DNA of 64,000 bases, taken from positions 62,001 through 126,000 of the forward strand of contig CAJTUI010000004.1 of the NCBI GenBank assembly GCA_910579705.1, written 5' to 3'. The notes under the pieces were generated by a model. The model saw nothing but the letters and a program-made list of their open reading frames with translations, did no database searches and was not told where the DNA came from. This document shows positions 50,977-60,379 of the stretch, piece by piece. How positions within the stretch are numbered: the stretch's first letter is position 1; each line of letters starts with the position of its first letter. Origin of the DNA: an uncultured Christensenella sp. (GTDB lineage Bacteria > Bacillota > Clostridia > Christensenellales > Borkfalkiaceae). A program made the position numbers and the translations under genes.

Positions 50977-52143
50977 TCAATAGCTCGCTTTCAATACCGC
51001 GCGAATATCCTTTTCGTCGAAAATCTTGTAACCGCCGTCCATCACGCGCGTGCTCTTGACAATGCCGTCCAACATATCCTGCGTCGCGCCTAGCTCGGTT
51101 ATATTCATAACAAGCCCGATTTTCTTCATCCAGGCCTGCATACGTTCCAGTCCCTCGTAAGCGATTTGCGTGTCCGTCTTGCCCTCGGGATTAACTCCCC
51201 AAACGTTTTTGGCGTAGCGCGCGAACTTCGCCGTGCCGTAAGGCAGTATATAGCGGTAGTACGGCATAGACACGGCGGCAAGCGTCATACCGTGCGTCGC
51301 GTCCGTATGCGCAGCAACCGCCTGACCGAGCATATGCACCATCCAGTCCGTGGTCTTGCCCTTTGCAACCAGCGTGTTTAGCGCCCAGGTCGCAATCCAC
51401 ATTATGTTACTGCGCGCCTCGTAATCGGTCGGGTTTTCGACCGCAATATCCGCGCTGTGTATGAGCGAGCGCAACAGCCCCTCCATTATGTAGTCGCTAG
51501 TATTGTCGTCCGTTCCCGAAAAATACTGCTCCAAGATGTGCGACATAATGTCGTAGATACCAGAAACCATCTGATACTTCGGCAATGTAAAAGTAAATTC
51601 GGGGTTCATAATCGAGAATTTCGGAAACACCTTTTCGCCGAACACGTGCCCGATTTTAAGTTTCTGCGCGTAGTTTGTAATTACCGAGCCGCCGTTCATT
51701 TCGCTGCCCGTGCCGACCATTGTAAGCACGCAACCGACGGGGATTATTTCGCAGGTCGGCTCCTCGAAACGGATAAAGTACTTGTCCCACGCATCGTCGT
51801 TGCAGTTGACGGAAACGGACACCGCTTTCGCGTAGTCGCAGACCGAGCCGCCGCCGACTGCGAGTATAAAATCGGCCTTCGCCGCTCTCGCGCGCTCTAT
51901 GCCCTCGTTGAGTTTCTCGCTGGTGGGGTTGGGCATAACTCCGCCGTCCTCGAAAATATTTTTACCGTTGGCTTTGAGTATTGCGACCACCTTGTCGTAA
52001 ATGCCGTTTTTCTTAATCGAACCGCCTCCGTAAACAAGCAGTACGTTCTTACCGTACTTGGGCAGTTCCTCGTTAAGTCCGTCAAGCGCGTCCTTACCGA
52101 AGTAAAGTTTGGTGGGGTTGCAGTATGTAAAATTGCCTAACAT
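50977..52143 (-). CDS. Iron-containing alcohol dehydrogenase (butanol-dehydrogenase type)
   Basis: A 388-residue group III alcohol dehydrogenase. The cofactor region is LAVGGGSVCDYAKAVSV. The metal ligands are in GIYDIMSHILEQYF (Asp and His) and MLGQAVAAHTDATHGMTLAAV (His pair). The start FTYCNPTKLYFGKDALDGL is typical of YqdH/BdhA-like NADPH-dependent enzymes that reduce aldehydes during fermentation. It has no obvious promoter in the 60-base gap after the glgP terminator, and it lies upstream of galM. Confidence 0.92.
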   Translation of the reverse strand: MLGNFTYCNPTKLYFGKDALDGLNEELPKYGKNVLLVYGGGSIKKNGIYDKVVAILKANGKNIFEDGGVMPNPTSEKLNEGIERARAAKADFILAVGGGSVCDYAKAVSVSVNCNDDAWDKYFIRFEEPTCEIIPVGCVLTMVGTGSEMNGGSVITNYAQKLKIGHVFGEKVFPKFSIMNPEFTFTLPKYQMVSGIYDIMSHILEQYFSGTDDNTSDYIMEGLLRSLIHSADIAVENPTDYEARSNIMWIATWALNTLVAKGKTTDWMVHMLGQAVAAHTDATHGMTLAAVSMPYYRYILPYGTAKFARYAKNVWGVNPEGKTDTQIAYEGLERMQAWMKKIGLVMNITELGATQDMLDGIVKSTRVMDGGYKIFDEKDIRAVLKASY

Positions 52144-52207
52144 AATCTATCTCCTGAAAGTATCGTCACATAATATATAAACCCGAACGCCCCTCATATA
52201 AACAAAA

Positions 52208-52236
52208 AGCGGCCGCAAAAAATTTCCGCGGCCGCC
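52208..52236 (-). terminator. Terminator of the maltodextrin/glgP operon
   Basis: On the minus strand GGCGGCCGC, a spacer rich in A/T, and GCGGCCGC are followed by TTTTTGTTT, 23 bases after the glgP stop at 52259. Confidence 0.85.
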
Positions 52237-52258
52237 TTTTAAAATGAGGAAAAAAACT

Positions 52259-53200
52259 TCACTGTATGTTCCATATATCGCGCGCGTACTCCGAAATAGT
52301 CCTGTCAGACGAAAAGTACGCGGAATTGGCAACGTTTTTCAGCTGTTTAACCGCAAAATCGCGCCCCTTCCCATAGTCCGCGCAGATACGCACAAGCGTC
52401 TTGACGTATGCGTCCAGATCGTATAATACGAAATAATTATCCGGCTCGTGCCAGCTTGCGCCGTCAACAAGGCTTTCGTACAACTCCTTGAACGCGCCGT
52501 CGCCGCCGTCCGAAAACGTTCCGTCGATCAGCGTTTCCACCGCCTTTCTGTGGTCCGCGTTGCTTAAATACCGTCTGGGCTTATACCCCGCCTTTTTCAG
52601 CCTTGCAATCTCGTCCACAGTCGCGCCGAAGATATAATTGTGTTCAGGCCCCGCGCGCTCGACTATCTCTATATTCGCGCCGTCCATCGTCCCGCAAGTG
52701 ACCGCGCCGTTCATCATAAACTTCATATTCCCCGTGCCGCTCGCCTCCAACCCCGCGGTGGACACCTGCAACGACACGTCCGTTCCCGCGACAATCTTCT
52801 CCGCATACGACACGTTGTAATTGCGTACGAACACCACCCTCAGCCTGTTGTTTGTCTGGCCGTCGGAGTTTACCTTATCCGCAATCTCGTTTATGAACTT
52901 GATTATCGCCTTTGCCCGCTTATATGCGGGCGCGCTCTTCGCGCCGAATATAAACACGCTGGGATACAGATTGCGCAGCTTGCCGCACTTTAACCCGTAA
53001 TACAGCTCCAACACCGCAAACGCCGTCATAAGCTGCCGCTTGTATTCGTGCAACCTCTTCACCTGCGCAAACACAAGAAAATGCTCCGGTATATCCACGC
53101 CCTCGCGCTCGCGTATATATTCCAGAAGCTTGCGTTTCTTAATCCGCTTAACCTTCAAATTCTTCCGCCGCCCGCTCGCAAACACCGTTGAGTCCGCCAA
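52259..53200 (-). pseudogene. glgP: Glycogen phosphorylase, C-terminal part (after a frameshift)
   Basis: This frame encodes the C-terminal domain of glycogen/maltodextrin phosphorylase from KVKRIKKRKLLEYIRE onwards. It has the pyridoxal-phosphate lysine motif EASGTGNMKFMMNGA and KRLHEYKRQLM. Upstream of that point the frame (to 53200) is only noise from overlap with the N-terminal part. Homology resumes at about 53157 without loss of residues, so a single extra base near 53156 splits the gene. No separate ribosome site is visible, so the C-terminal part is not expected to be made as its own protein. A sequencing or assembly error is possible. Confidence 0.85.
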
Positions 53201-54500
53201 GCTTTTCTATATCCTCCCGCCAGCCCTTTCCGATATTGTTATCGATAAGTTCGGACAGCTCCCTGTTGCAAAGCTCCAACCAGCGCCTGTGTGTTATGCC
53301 GTTGGTCTTGTTCTGTATTTTTTCGGGATAGTATTTATTAACCGTCTTGAAAAGGTCGGTCTTTAAAATCTCGGTATGGATAGCCGCAACGCCGTTGACC
53401 GTGTTTGCAACGTACACCGCAAGGTTCGCCATATAGAACGTTCCGTCGCGATAAACCGCCATTTCCTTCGCCTGCGCTTCGCCGCAACCCCGCGCCGCAA
53501 ACTCCTCTGCCGCGCGCCTGCCTATCTCTATCATTATATCGGCTATGTCGGGCAGGATTTTTCTGACGTGCTCTTCATTCCACCGCTCCAAAGCCTCGGG
53601 CAATACCGTGTGGTTGGTATACGCAAAAGTGCGCCTTGCAACGTCCAGCGCCTCGCCGAAAGACAGTCCGTGCTTAACCGTAAGCAGCCGTATCAGCTCC
53701 GCGACCGCTATAACGGGGTGGGTATCGTTGAGCTGTATCGCGTGCAAATCGGAAAACTTCCCGAAATCCGCGCCGTACTCTTTCACGTATTCGTCCACAA
53801 GCTCGCCCACGGCCGCCGCGGAGAAGAAATACTCCTGCCTGAGCCTTAACAGCCTGCCCTCTTCCGTGTCGTCCGCGGGATAAAGATACTCGCTTATCTT
53901 TTCCGCGCCCGCGTCGCCTTCCGCCTCGTACAGCCTCAGCCTGTTTATGCGCTTGCCGTAAACGGGCATATCGTACGGTACCGCGTACACCTTCATATCC
54001 GCGAACTCTATAAGCCGTTTCTCGTCCTCGCGCTTAACGCTCCACGGGTCGCCGAACCGCTGCCAGTCGTCGGGCAGTTCCACCTGAAACCCGTTCTCTA
54101 TCGCCTGTTTGAAAAGCCCGTATTTATAGCGTATCCCGAACCCGTGCAGTGGCAGCCCCTGCCCCGCCGCGGAATCGAGAAAGCACGCCGCAAGCCTGCC
54201 CAGCCCGCCGTTGCCCAGCGCCGCGTCCTCTATTTCTTCAAACACGTTTATATCGATTCCCTTGTCGGCGAGCACCGCGCGCGTCTCTTCGAGAACGCCC
54301 AGCTCCAAAAGATTGTTGTAGAAACTTCTGCCTATCAGAAACTCCATAGACAGATAGTAAGCGCACTTGCGTCCCTTGGTCGAATGCGGCTCGCCCGCGC
54401 ACCTTACCGCCAGCGCCGAAATCTCGTTATATAGAGTTATCACGTCTTTATTTTTCGTTTCCAGTCCGTTAAGCTCGCTTAAAAATAAAGTTTTGTCCAT
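53148..54500 (-). pseudogene. glgP: Glycogen phosphorylase, N-terminal part (ends at a frameshift)
   Basis: A 450-residue N-terminal part of a GT35 phosphorylase that releases glucose-1-phosphate from glycogen or maltodextrin. Typical segments: AYYLSMEFLIGRSFYNNLLELG, DAALGNGGLGRLAACFLDSAA, GFGIRYKYGLFKQ, FSDLHAIQLNDTHPVIAVAELIRLL and NGITHRRWL. It ends AAEEFEG-stop, where homologues continue into the C-terminal domain. Without the PLP-binding half this product is inactive, so the gene is either broken or the base near 53156 is an error. The ATG at 54500 is the last in-frame start consistent with homologues. It follows the long ATPase gene by 14 bases. Confidence 0.87.
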
Positions 54501-54514
54501 TTCACATCTACCTT

Positions 54515-56482
54515 TTACAAAATTCTGATTTGCCTCTCGCTCTCGACGACGCTCACCTTGCCCGCGTCGGGAGTCAGGCGCACCTCGTCGCCCGACACGC
54601 TGTCGGCTTTCACATATAATATTTCTTCCCCGACAGCGCACTTTATAAACTTTTCTTCGCCGTAATCGAGAGTTTCCAGCACTTTTGCACTAAGTCCGTT
54701 GTCCGTAACGGCGAAATCATACGGCGACCACTCGTATCTGTAAGCGGAGTTGTATACCTTCCTGCCCGTCGTCGCCGCAAACATTTTGGTATAAACCTGC
54801 TCGGGCGCGCAGAACTTTTCGCCGTCTATCACAAGACAGAACTTTTTCGCCCCGTCCGCGCCCTTATCGGCCGCGAACGTGCCGTTAAGTCCGTTCACCT
54901 CGGGCATAGGCGCAATTTCCGTTCTGCCTACCCTTAAAATGATTTTCTTGAAATCCAGCCCGATACTCGCCCCGCCGCTTTCTGCCTCGCCGTCCGCAAG
55001 CGCGTACAGCCTGCCGTCGCCGACCCGCAAGGTAAGAAGAGTCTGACCGTTAATCCGCTCGCCCGCCGTCACTTCGGCCTTTATCGGGCCGTTTAACTTG
55101 ACCGCGCCCACGGGTATCAGAAGTTCGCCCTTTCCGTCCTCGCACCTGATTGCGGGCGGAAGGTCGAGAGTATTGCCGAGGAATTTCAGCTTGCCGCTTA
55201 CCACTTCGCAGTCGAGATAGTTGTACTCGGGTATTCGCGGCATAATGCTCTCTTCCGTCTCGTAGTCGAAAAGATGTATCGCGCTTATATCAAGCGCCGC
55301 CTCGCAAACCGTGTCGGCCGCGATTTCTTTAAACCCGCCCGCCTTTATAATAACGCGCGTGCCCGTTTCCGCAAATCCGTCGCCGTTCATATCTATATCG
55401 CCGTAGACCAGAGTTTCCGTGCCCAGCTCCTCCGAGTGCGAGATGCGCACCTTAATCTTCGCCGCGCTCTTTGCCACCTTCTCCGCGTCCAGCGTTATGT
55501 CCTCCGCCCTGAGGCCTATGTAAACCTTTTTGGTACCGTCCAGATACTGCGGCGTTGTCTTTGACAACATCTCGTACGGCACGGCAATCTTCGCGTCCGA
55601 GCCCGCGAACTCAATCGCGACCTTATCCCCGTCCTTTTTGAGCGTACCCTCGAAGAAATTCATCTGCGGCGTTCCGATAAAGCCCGCGACGAACTTGTTG
55701 GCGGGGTACTTGTAGAGGTTTTTCGGCGTGTCTATCTGCTTTACGAACCCGTCCTTCATTACGACTATGCGCGTGCCCATAGTCATCGCCTCGACCTGGT
55801 CGTGCGTAACGTAGATAAACGTGGTCTGCAATTTCTTATGCAGCTTGACTATCTCCGACCTCATCTGCGTTCTCAGCTTTGCGTCGAGATTGGATAAAGG
55901 TTCGTCCAGAAGCATAACTTTCGGCTGTCTTACAATCGCGCGTCCGAGCGCGACGCGCTGGCGCTGTCCGCCCGACATCTCTTTCGGCTTGCGCTTTAAA
56001 TATTCGGTAATGCCTAGTATCTCCGCCGCCTCGTTCACGCGCTCTGCCAGTTCCTGCTTGGTGTACTTGCGCATTATCGGTATCTCTTTACCGTTTTTAT
56101 CGAGCACGGGCTCGCCCGCCTTATGCCCCTTGTCGTCGTCCTTTTTATAACGCTTAACGTCGGGCACCTTGCGCATACGCAACCCGAACGCTATGTTTTC
56201 GAAAATCGACATATGCGGATAAAGCGCGTAGTTCTGAAACACCATCGCAATATCCCTGTCCTTGGGTTCCATACCGTTGACAACCGCGTCGCCGATTTTC
56301 AGTTCGCCCGCGGTTATCTCTTCCAGCCCCGCAATCATACGCAGGGTGGTGGATTTACCGCAACCCGACGGCCCGACGAACACGATAAATTCCTTATCCG
56401 CTATCTGCATATTGAAATCGTTTACCGCTTTCGCGCCGTTGGGGTATACTTTATAGATATGTTTTAAACTTAAATTCGCCAT
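54515..56482 (-). CDS. Maltodextrin ABC ATPase, MalK/UgpC type, with long C-terminal extension
   Basis: A 655-residue CUT1 ATPase; 360-390 is usual. Walker A is GPSGCGKST, the Q loop is in MVFQNYALYPHMSIFENIAFGL, the signature is MSGGQRQRVALGRA and Walker B is VMLLDEP. A charged insertion (residues about 108-138, VKRYKKDDDKGHKAGEPVLD onwards) lies in the helical subdomain. The TOBE region covers about 270-410; a further roughly 240 residues of beta-rich sequence look like additional TOBE-like modules (LDLPPAIRCEDGKGELLIPVGAVKL, then LFYV-type strands). The ATG at 56482 follows GGGAGG. It is encoded between malG and glgP, so it powers the MalEFG-type importer. Confidence 0.9.
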   Translation of the reverse strand: MANLSLKHIYKVYPNGAKAVNDFNMQIADKEFIVFVGPSGCGKSTTLRMIAGLEEITAGELKIGDAVVNGMEPKDRDIAMVFQNYALYPHMSIFENIAFGLRMRKVPDVKRYKKDDDKGHKAGEPVLDKNGKEIPIMRKYTKQELAERVNEAAEILGITEYLKRKPKEMSGGQRQRVALGRAIVRQPKVMLLDEPLSNLDAKLRTQMRSEIVKLHKKLQTTFIYVTHDQVEAMTMGTRIVVMKDGFVKQIDTPKNLYKYPANKFVAGFIGTPQMNFFEGTLKKDGDKVAIEFAGSDAKIAVPYEMLSKTTPQYLDGTKKVYIGLRAEDITLDAEKVAKSAAKIKVRISHSEELGTETLVYGDIDMNGDGFAETGTRVIIKAGGFKEIAADTVCEAALDISAIHLFDYETEESIMPRIPEYNYLDCEVVSGKLKFLGNTLDLPPAIRCEDGKGELLIPVGAVKLNGPIKAEVTAGERINGQTLLTLRVGDGRLYALADGEAESGGASIGLDFKKIILRVGRTEIAPMPEVNGLNGTFAADKGADGAKKFCLVIDGEKFCAPEQVYTKMFAATTGRKVYNSAYRYEWSPYDFAVTDNGLSAKVLETLDYGEEKFIKCAVGEEILYVKADSVSGDEVRLTPDAGKVSVVESERQIRIL

Positions 56483-56626
56483 AATTAATTCCTCCCTTTT
56501 TTTACGGTAAGTGCAGAGAAGCGAGCAGTTCAAGGCGTGTGCGGATTTGTCGCAGGAAGTGTACAAAAACGTACACGACCAAGACAAAACGCAAACACAA
56601 CGCAGAAATGCGAAGCTTATATGCGC

Positions 56627-57484
56627 TTACTCTTTGACTGCGCCGGCCGACATACCGTTAATCATATACTTCACAAGACAGAAATACAGTACGATTATGG
56701 GTATCGCTATGAATATAGAGCCGGCCGCAAACCGCGCGAATTCCGTCTCGCCGAGCGACATAAGACCAACCGCAACGGTGTACAGGTCCTTGTCTATCAA
56801 GAGCATTTTGGGTAAAATGAAATCCGACCACGGCCAGGTGAACGAAGTCAGCGCCGTGTACACAAGCATAGGCTTTGACAGCGGAAGAATGAACTTTACA
56901 AACACCGTGAAGTTGGACGCGCCGTCAATCCTAGCCGCCTCGTCTATCGAATAGGGTATGGTATCGAAAAACCCTTTCTGAACCATATATCCCATAGGCG
57001 CCTGCGCCGAATAGATAAGTATCAATCCCCACTGCTGGTTTATGAGGCCGAACTGCGTCATTATAAGATAAACCGCAATCGTGCCCATAAACGAGGGAAA
57101 CATACCGAGCACCAGCGTGGCCTTCATCATCGCCTTTCTCGACCTGAAACGGAAACGCGACATACAGTACGCCGTGAGTATCGTAAGCAGCGTTCCGAGC
57201 ACGCAGCTCATAACCGCGATAAACAGAGTGTTTAGAAACCAGCGCGGATAATTGTACATAACCGTGTCGGTAAACAGCGACTTGAACGCGTCGAACCCGT
57301 ATTCCTTAGGGAAGAACCCGTCGAACGAATATATCGAGCCCGACTTCGAGAACGACGCCAGTATCAGCCACAGACACGGGAAGAAGAACACGAATGCCAC
57401 GACTATAAGTATACAGTAGGTAATGAGTACGTTCAGCGCTCTTTTGGTCTTTGCCTTAACAACTTTTGCTCCTGCTTTTCTCAT
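56627..57484 (-). CDS. Maltodextrin ABC permease, MalG type
   Basis: A 285-residue CUT1 permease with six predicted helices. The EAA loop is YSIDEAARIDGASNFTVFVKFILPLSKP (about residues 185-212). The C-terminal LFYFCLVKYMINGMSAGAVKE is typical of MalG. Its ATG overlaps the malF stop by four bases. A 144-base gap separates it from the ATPase gene. With MalF it forms the channel for maltodextrins. Confidence 0.92.
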   Translation of the reverse strand: MRKAGAKVVKAKTKRALNVLITYCILIVVAFVFFFPCLWLILASFSKSGSIYSFDGFFPKEYGFDAFKSLFTDTVMYNYPRWFLNTLFIAVMSCVLGTLLTILTAYCMSRFRFRSRKAMMKATLVLGMFPSFMGTIAVYLIMTQFGLINQQWGLILIYSAQAPMGYMVQKGFFDTIPYSIDEAARIDGASNFTVFVKFILPLSKPMLVYTALTSFTWPWSDFILPKMLLIDKDLYTVAVGLMSLGETEFARFAAGSIFIAIPIIVLYFCLVKYMINGMSAGAVKE

Positions 57485-58860
57485 CTGAACGTTTCCTCCT
57501 GTTTATACGACGGCGACAGCACGTACACTGCCAGCGAGATTACCGAAGTTATTATGAATATAACAAGGCTTATCGCCGCGCCGATCGAATAATAATTGTT
57601 GTCTATCGACATATTGTACAGCCAGTTGATTAAAAGGTCTGTGTCGCTTGCGAGGAAGTAGCCGTCCACGTACAGCCCGCCGCGCAGGAAATAGAAAATT
57701 CCGAAATTGTTGAAATTGCCTATGAACTGCGAAATTAAAACGGGCGTGGTCGCAAACAGCACGTACGGCAGAGTAATCTTGACGAACTGTTTCCAGGCGC
57801 TTGCACCGTCCACGCGCGCCGCCTCGTACAAATCGGTGTTGATGTTGGACAAAATACCCGTCGCCAGAAGCATAGTCGACGGAACGCTTATCCAGGCGTT
57901 GACCGCAAGCCCGATAAATCTTGCCGTCCACTTAGCGTCCAGCCCGAGGAACCCGACGGCCGCGCCGCCGCCCTGCTGAATGTAGTAGTTAATCGGCCCG
58001 CCGTAAGAAAACATAAACTTGAAGCCCAGAAGGGTAATAAAGCCCGGTATCGCATAGGCGAGTATGGGAAACGCGCGCCAAATTGCCTTGCCTTTAACGC
58101 ACTTCTTGTTTAAAAGCAGCGCAAGGCCCAGCCCCGCGAAATAGTTGAGCGCCGTGGCGAGAACAGCCCATATCATATTCCAGCCGAAAATCTTGAAGAA
58201 CGTCGGCGCGAACTGTCCGAGCGAGAGAATTTTCCCGAAGTTTTTGAACCCGACCCAGTCCACGAGCGCGGGCGGCACAACGTCCCCGCCGTAGTTGGTG
58301 AACGCAATGAGTATCATAAACACTATCGGCAGGATACTGAACACGCACACCCCGATTACGGGCAGGGCGAGCGCCGTCTTATGGAACGACTTATCCAAAA
58401 GAGCGGCCGCCTCCTTTTTGAACCCGTCGGGCGCTTTGAGCGTGTCTTCCGCGCACTGCAAGCGGTAAGCGTCCTTTACGTTCGCCACGTAAACGACCGC
58501 ATAGAAAACAATTATGAATATGGCAAGTATGCCCGTAATAAGCATAACTACCGAATTATCGCCCTCAACGCCGTACCAGGCGTTGCTCTCGCGCGTGCCG
58601 AGCGTGAAGAACCCGAACAGGTCGGTCGCGCCCGTAAAGATAAAGTACGCAATGAACGCAAGCTGGATAAAGAGAAACATAAACCCCTTTACCCACTGCC
58701 TGTAAATGAGCTGGCCCAGCCCCATAACCGCCATAGACGCGCAGACCTTGCCGTTGCCCTGAGTAAGAATCTCCTTCGCGCCGGCAAGCCGCGCCGACAG
58801 TTTTTTCGGCACGCCCTTTATGCGCGCGGGCAGACTTTTAAAATAATTTTTAATCTTCAT
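57481..58860 (-). CDS. Maltodextrin ABC permease, MalF type, with N-terminal extension
   Basis: A 459-residue permease with two N-terminal hydrophobic segments and a large region before the core, as in Firmicutes MalF proteins; the core from about 170 has six helices. The EAA loop is TDLYEAARVDGASAWKQFVKITLPYVLF. It begins with a basic amphipathic stretch (MKIKNYFKSLPARIKGVPKKL). It follows the binding protein by 12 bases and overlaps malG. Confidence 0.92.
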   Translation of the reverse strand: MKIKNYFKSLPARIKGVPKKLSARLAGAKEILTQGNGKVCASMAVMGLGQLIYRQWVKGFMFLFIQLAFIAYFIFTGATDLFGFFTLGTRESNAWYGVEGDNSVVMLITGILAIFIIVFYAVVYVANVKDAYRLQCAEDTLKAPDGFKKEAAALLDKSFHKTALALPVIGVCVFSILPIVFMILIAFTNYGGDVVPPALVDWVGFKNFGKILSLGQFAPTFFKIFGWNMIWAVLATALNYFAGLGLALLLNKKCVKGKAIWRAFPILAYAIPGFITLLGFKFMFSYGGPINYYIQQGGGAAVGFLGLDAKWTARFIGLAVNAWISVPSTMLLATGILSNINTDLYEAARVDGASAWKQFVKITLPYVLFATTPVLISQFIGNFNNFGIFYFLRGGLYVDGYFLASDTDLLINWLYNMSIDNNYYSIGAAISLVIFIITSVISLAVYVLSPSYKQEETFR

Positions 58861-58872
58861 ATCTCACCCCTG

Positions 58873-60306
58873 TCAGCCGCCCAGCGTATGGATAGCGTCG
58901 TAAATCTGCTTATCCACATTTGCCACGCCCTGTTTAATCGCCTCGTCGGTAACGTACAGCCCCGTCCCCGACAGCGCGTCGGTTGCAAGTTTCGCGCAGT
59001 AGGTCTGCAACGGCGTCCACACCTGCGCAAGCGCCCTGACGCTCGGCATAACGTAAATAGTCCCGCGCGCCAGGTTGTCGTTGATAACCCTGTTAAGCCC
59101 GCCCAGCTCCTCCGCGATGTCGCTGCGCGCGGGCGAAATACCCAAAAGCTCGCAACGGCGGTTAATCATTTTATAGGAAGTCGCGAAATTAACGAACGCG
59201 AGCGACGCGTTGGGCGCTTTCGTGTACGAGCTTATCGCATAGCCGTTCACGCCGCCCATAACCGTCATATCCTTAAAGCCCTGACTTTCGTCCTCCAAAT
59301 CGCCGCTTACGGGCAATGCGGGGACGTCCACCGTTTTCAGGTTTTCAAGCGCGTACTTTTCGGAATATCCCGCGAGCACCATTTCCTTTATAAACATAGT
59401 GTAAACGTCGGGCGTGGTCATAGTGGCGAAATACGTGCCCTGCGCCATACGCGAATACGAGTTTCTGGTTATGGTGTCCTCCGTGCATTCGAGGTTCATA
59501 ACGGTTGCGAGCTGGCGTATGATTTTCCCGCCCTTGTAACCGTCGTTTTTGGAAAAGCCCACGTCCCTTGTGTCCTTTCCGTCCTCGCCGCCGAACACGT
59601 AACCGCCGTACGAGAAGAAATAGCCCGAGGCGAAGTAGCCGTCGTTCAGCGACTTCATATACCCGTACTTCGTCCCGCCGCTCTCCTCTCTTATCTGTTT
59701 TGAGAAACGGTATAACGCCGACCAGTTCTCTATCATATCGGGCACGCCGTTATCGTTCTCGTCCCATTCGGTTTCCCAGTTTTCGGGCAGTAAATCCTGC
59801 CTGTAATACAACAGCGGCTGCTGAATGTTTACGGGCACGCCGAAGGTGTAACTCTCCCCGCCCGCGGTCGCGCGATACGCGTCCCAGGCCTTTTCGCCTA
59901 TGCTCTCCGCGCACTCCAACTTCTCTACGGGCAGCGGAAGAATATGCTTACCGTCAACGTACTTCATAATCGCGTCGTTCGCCTGATACAGCACGTCGGG
60001 GCCGTATCCGAACGGACCGTTCTTTTCAAGGTCGTTGTACTGGTCCATATTCGCGTCAACCGCGGTTATGCCGTACTCGGCATACTCGGAGTTGAACGCG
60101 TCCAGAAGCTCTTTGAGATACCCCTGCTCTTTCGCGGTATCGTTTTCAAGGATATGCAGCGTCACGTTCCGTTCGAGCTCTCCCGTGAATTTCTCGTTCC
60201 CGTCCGCGGCAATGCCCGCGGCGATTATGCCGAGCACGCCCATAACGATAATCAGCGCAAGTATTACCGCAATATGCGAAATCAGCGCCGGCAACGTTTT
60301 TTTCAT
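58873..60306 (-). CDS. Maltodextrin-binding protein, membrane-anchored without lipobox
   Basis: A 477-residue MalE-type binding protein. The N-terminus has one hydrophobic helix (residues about 10-33, SHIAVILALIIVMGVLGIIAAG) but no cysteine for lipid attachment, so it is either held by an uncleaved helix or cleaved by signal peptidase I near AGIAADG. The binding domain carries family-1 features (YGPDVLYQANDAIMKYV, FGVPVNIQQPLLYYRQDLLPE, MGGVNGYAISSYTKAPNASLAFVNFATS). It lies directly upstream of malF and downstream of the GH13 gene, which supports maltodextrin as ligand. Confidence 0.9.
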   Translation of the reverse strand: MKKTLPALISHIAVILALIIVMGVLGIIAAGIAADGNEKFTGELERNVTLHILENDTAKEQGYLKELLDAFNSEYAEYGITAVDANMDQYNDLEKNGPFGYGPDVLYQANDAIMKYVDGKHILPLPVEKLECAESIGEKAWDAYRATAGGESYTFGVPVNIQQPLLYYRQDLLPENWETEWDENDNGVPDMIENWSALYRFSKQIREESGGTKYGYMKSLNDGYFASGYFFSYGGYVFGGEDGKDTRDVGFSKNDGYKGGKIIRQLATVMNLECTEDTITRNSYSRMAQGTYFATMTTPDVYTMFIKEMVLAGYSEKYALENLKTVDVPALPVSGDLEDESQGFKDMTVMGGVNGYAISSYTKAPNASLAFVNFATSYKMINRRCELLGISPARSDIAEELGGLNRVINDNLARGTIYVMPSVRALAQVWTPLQTYCAKLATDALSGTGLYVTDEAIKQGVANVDKQIYDAIHTLGG

Positions 60307-60325
60307 ATTCCCTCCTTAAAGTTTA

Positions 60326-60365
60326 TTATGCGTTTGTCTGCAAACGCATAAGGGGTATACCCCTT
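60326..60365. repeat. Twin dyad: 11-bp hairpin plus AAGGGG-TATA-CCCCTT palindrome
   Basis: TTATGCGTTTG-TCTG-CAAACGCATAA (60326-60351) overlaps the perfect palindrome AAGGGGTATACCCCTT (60350-60365). It lies 14 bases after the GH13 stop and 20 bases before the malE ATG. The layout copies that at 19337-19377. The first dyad resembles a LacI-type operator as well, so a DNA role is possible. Confidence 0.65.
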
Positions 60366-60379
60366 TTGATTTTATTGTG

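Noticed and set aside
53148..53200. Programmed +1 frameshift in glgP
   Set aside because: No recognised slippery codon, stop-codon pause site or stimulatory element is evident; error or mutation is simpler.
58381..59703. Long plus-strand open frame opposite malF and malE
   Set aside because: It spans two real genes on the other strand and has no domain or ribosome site.
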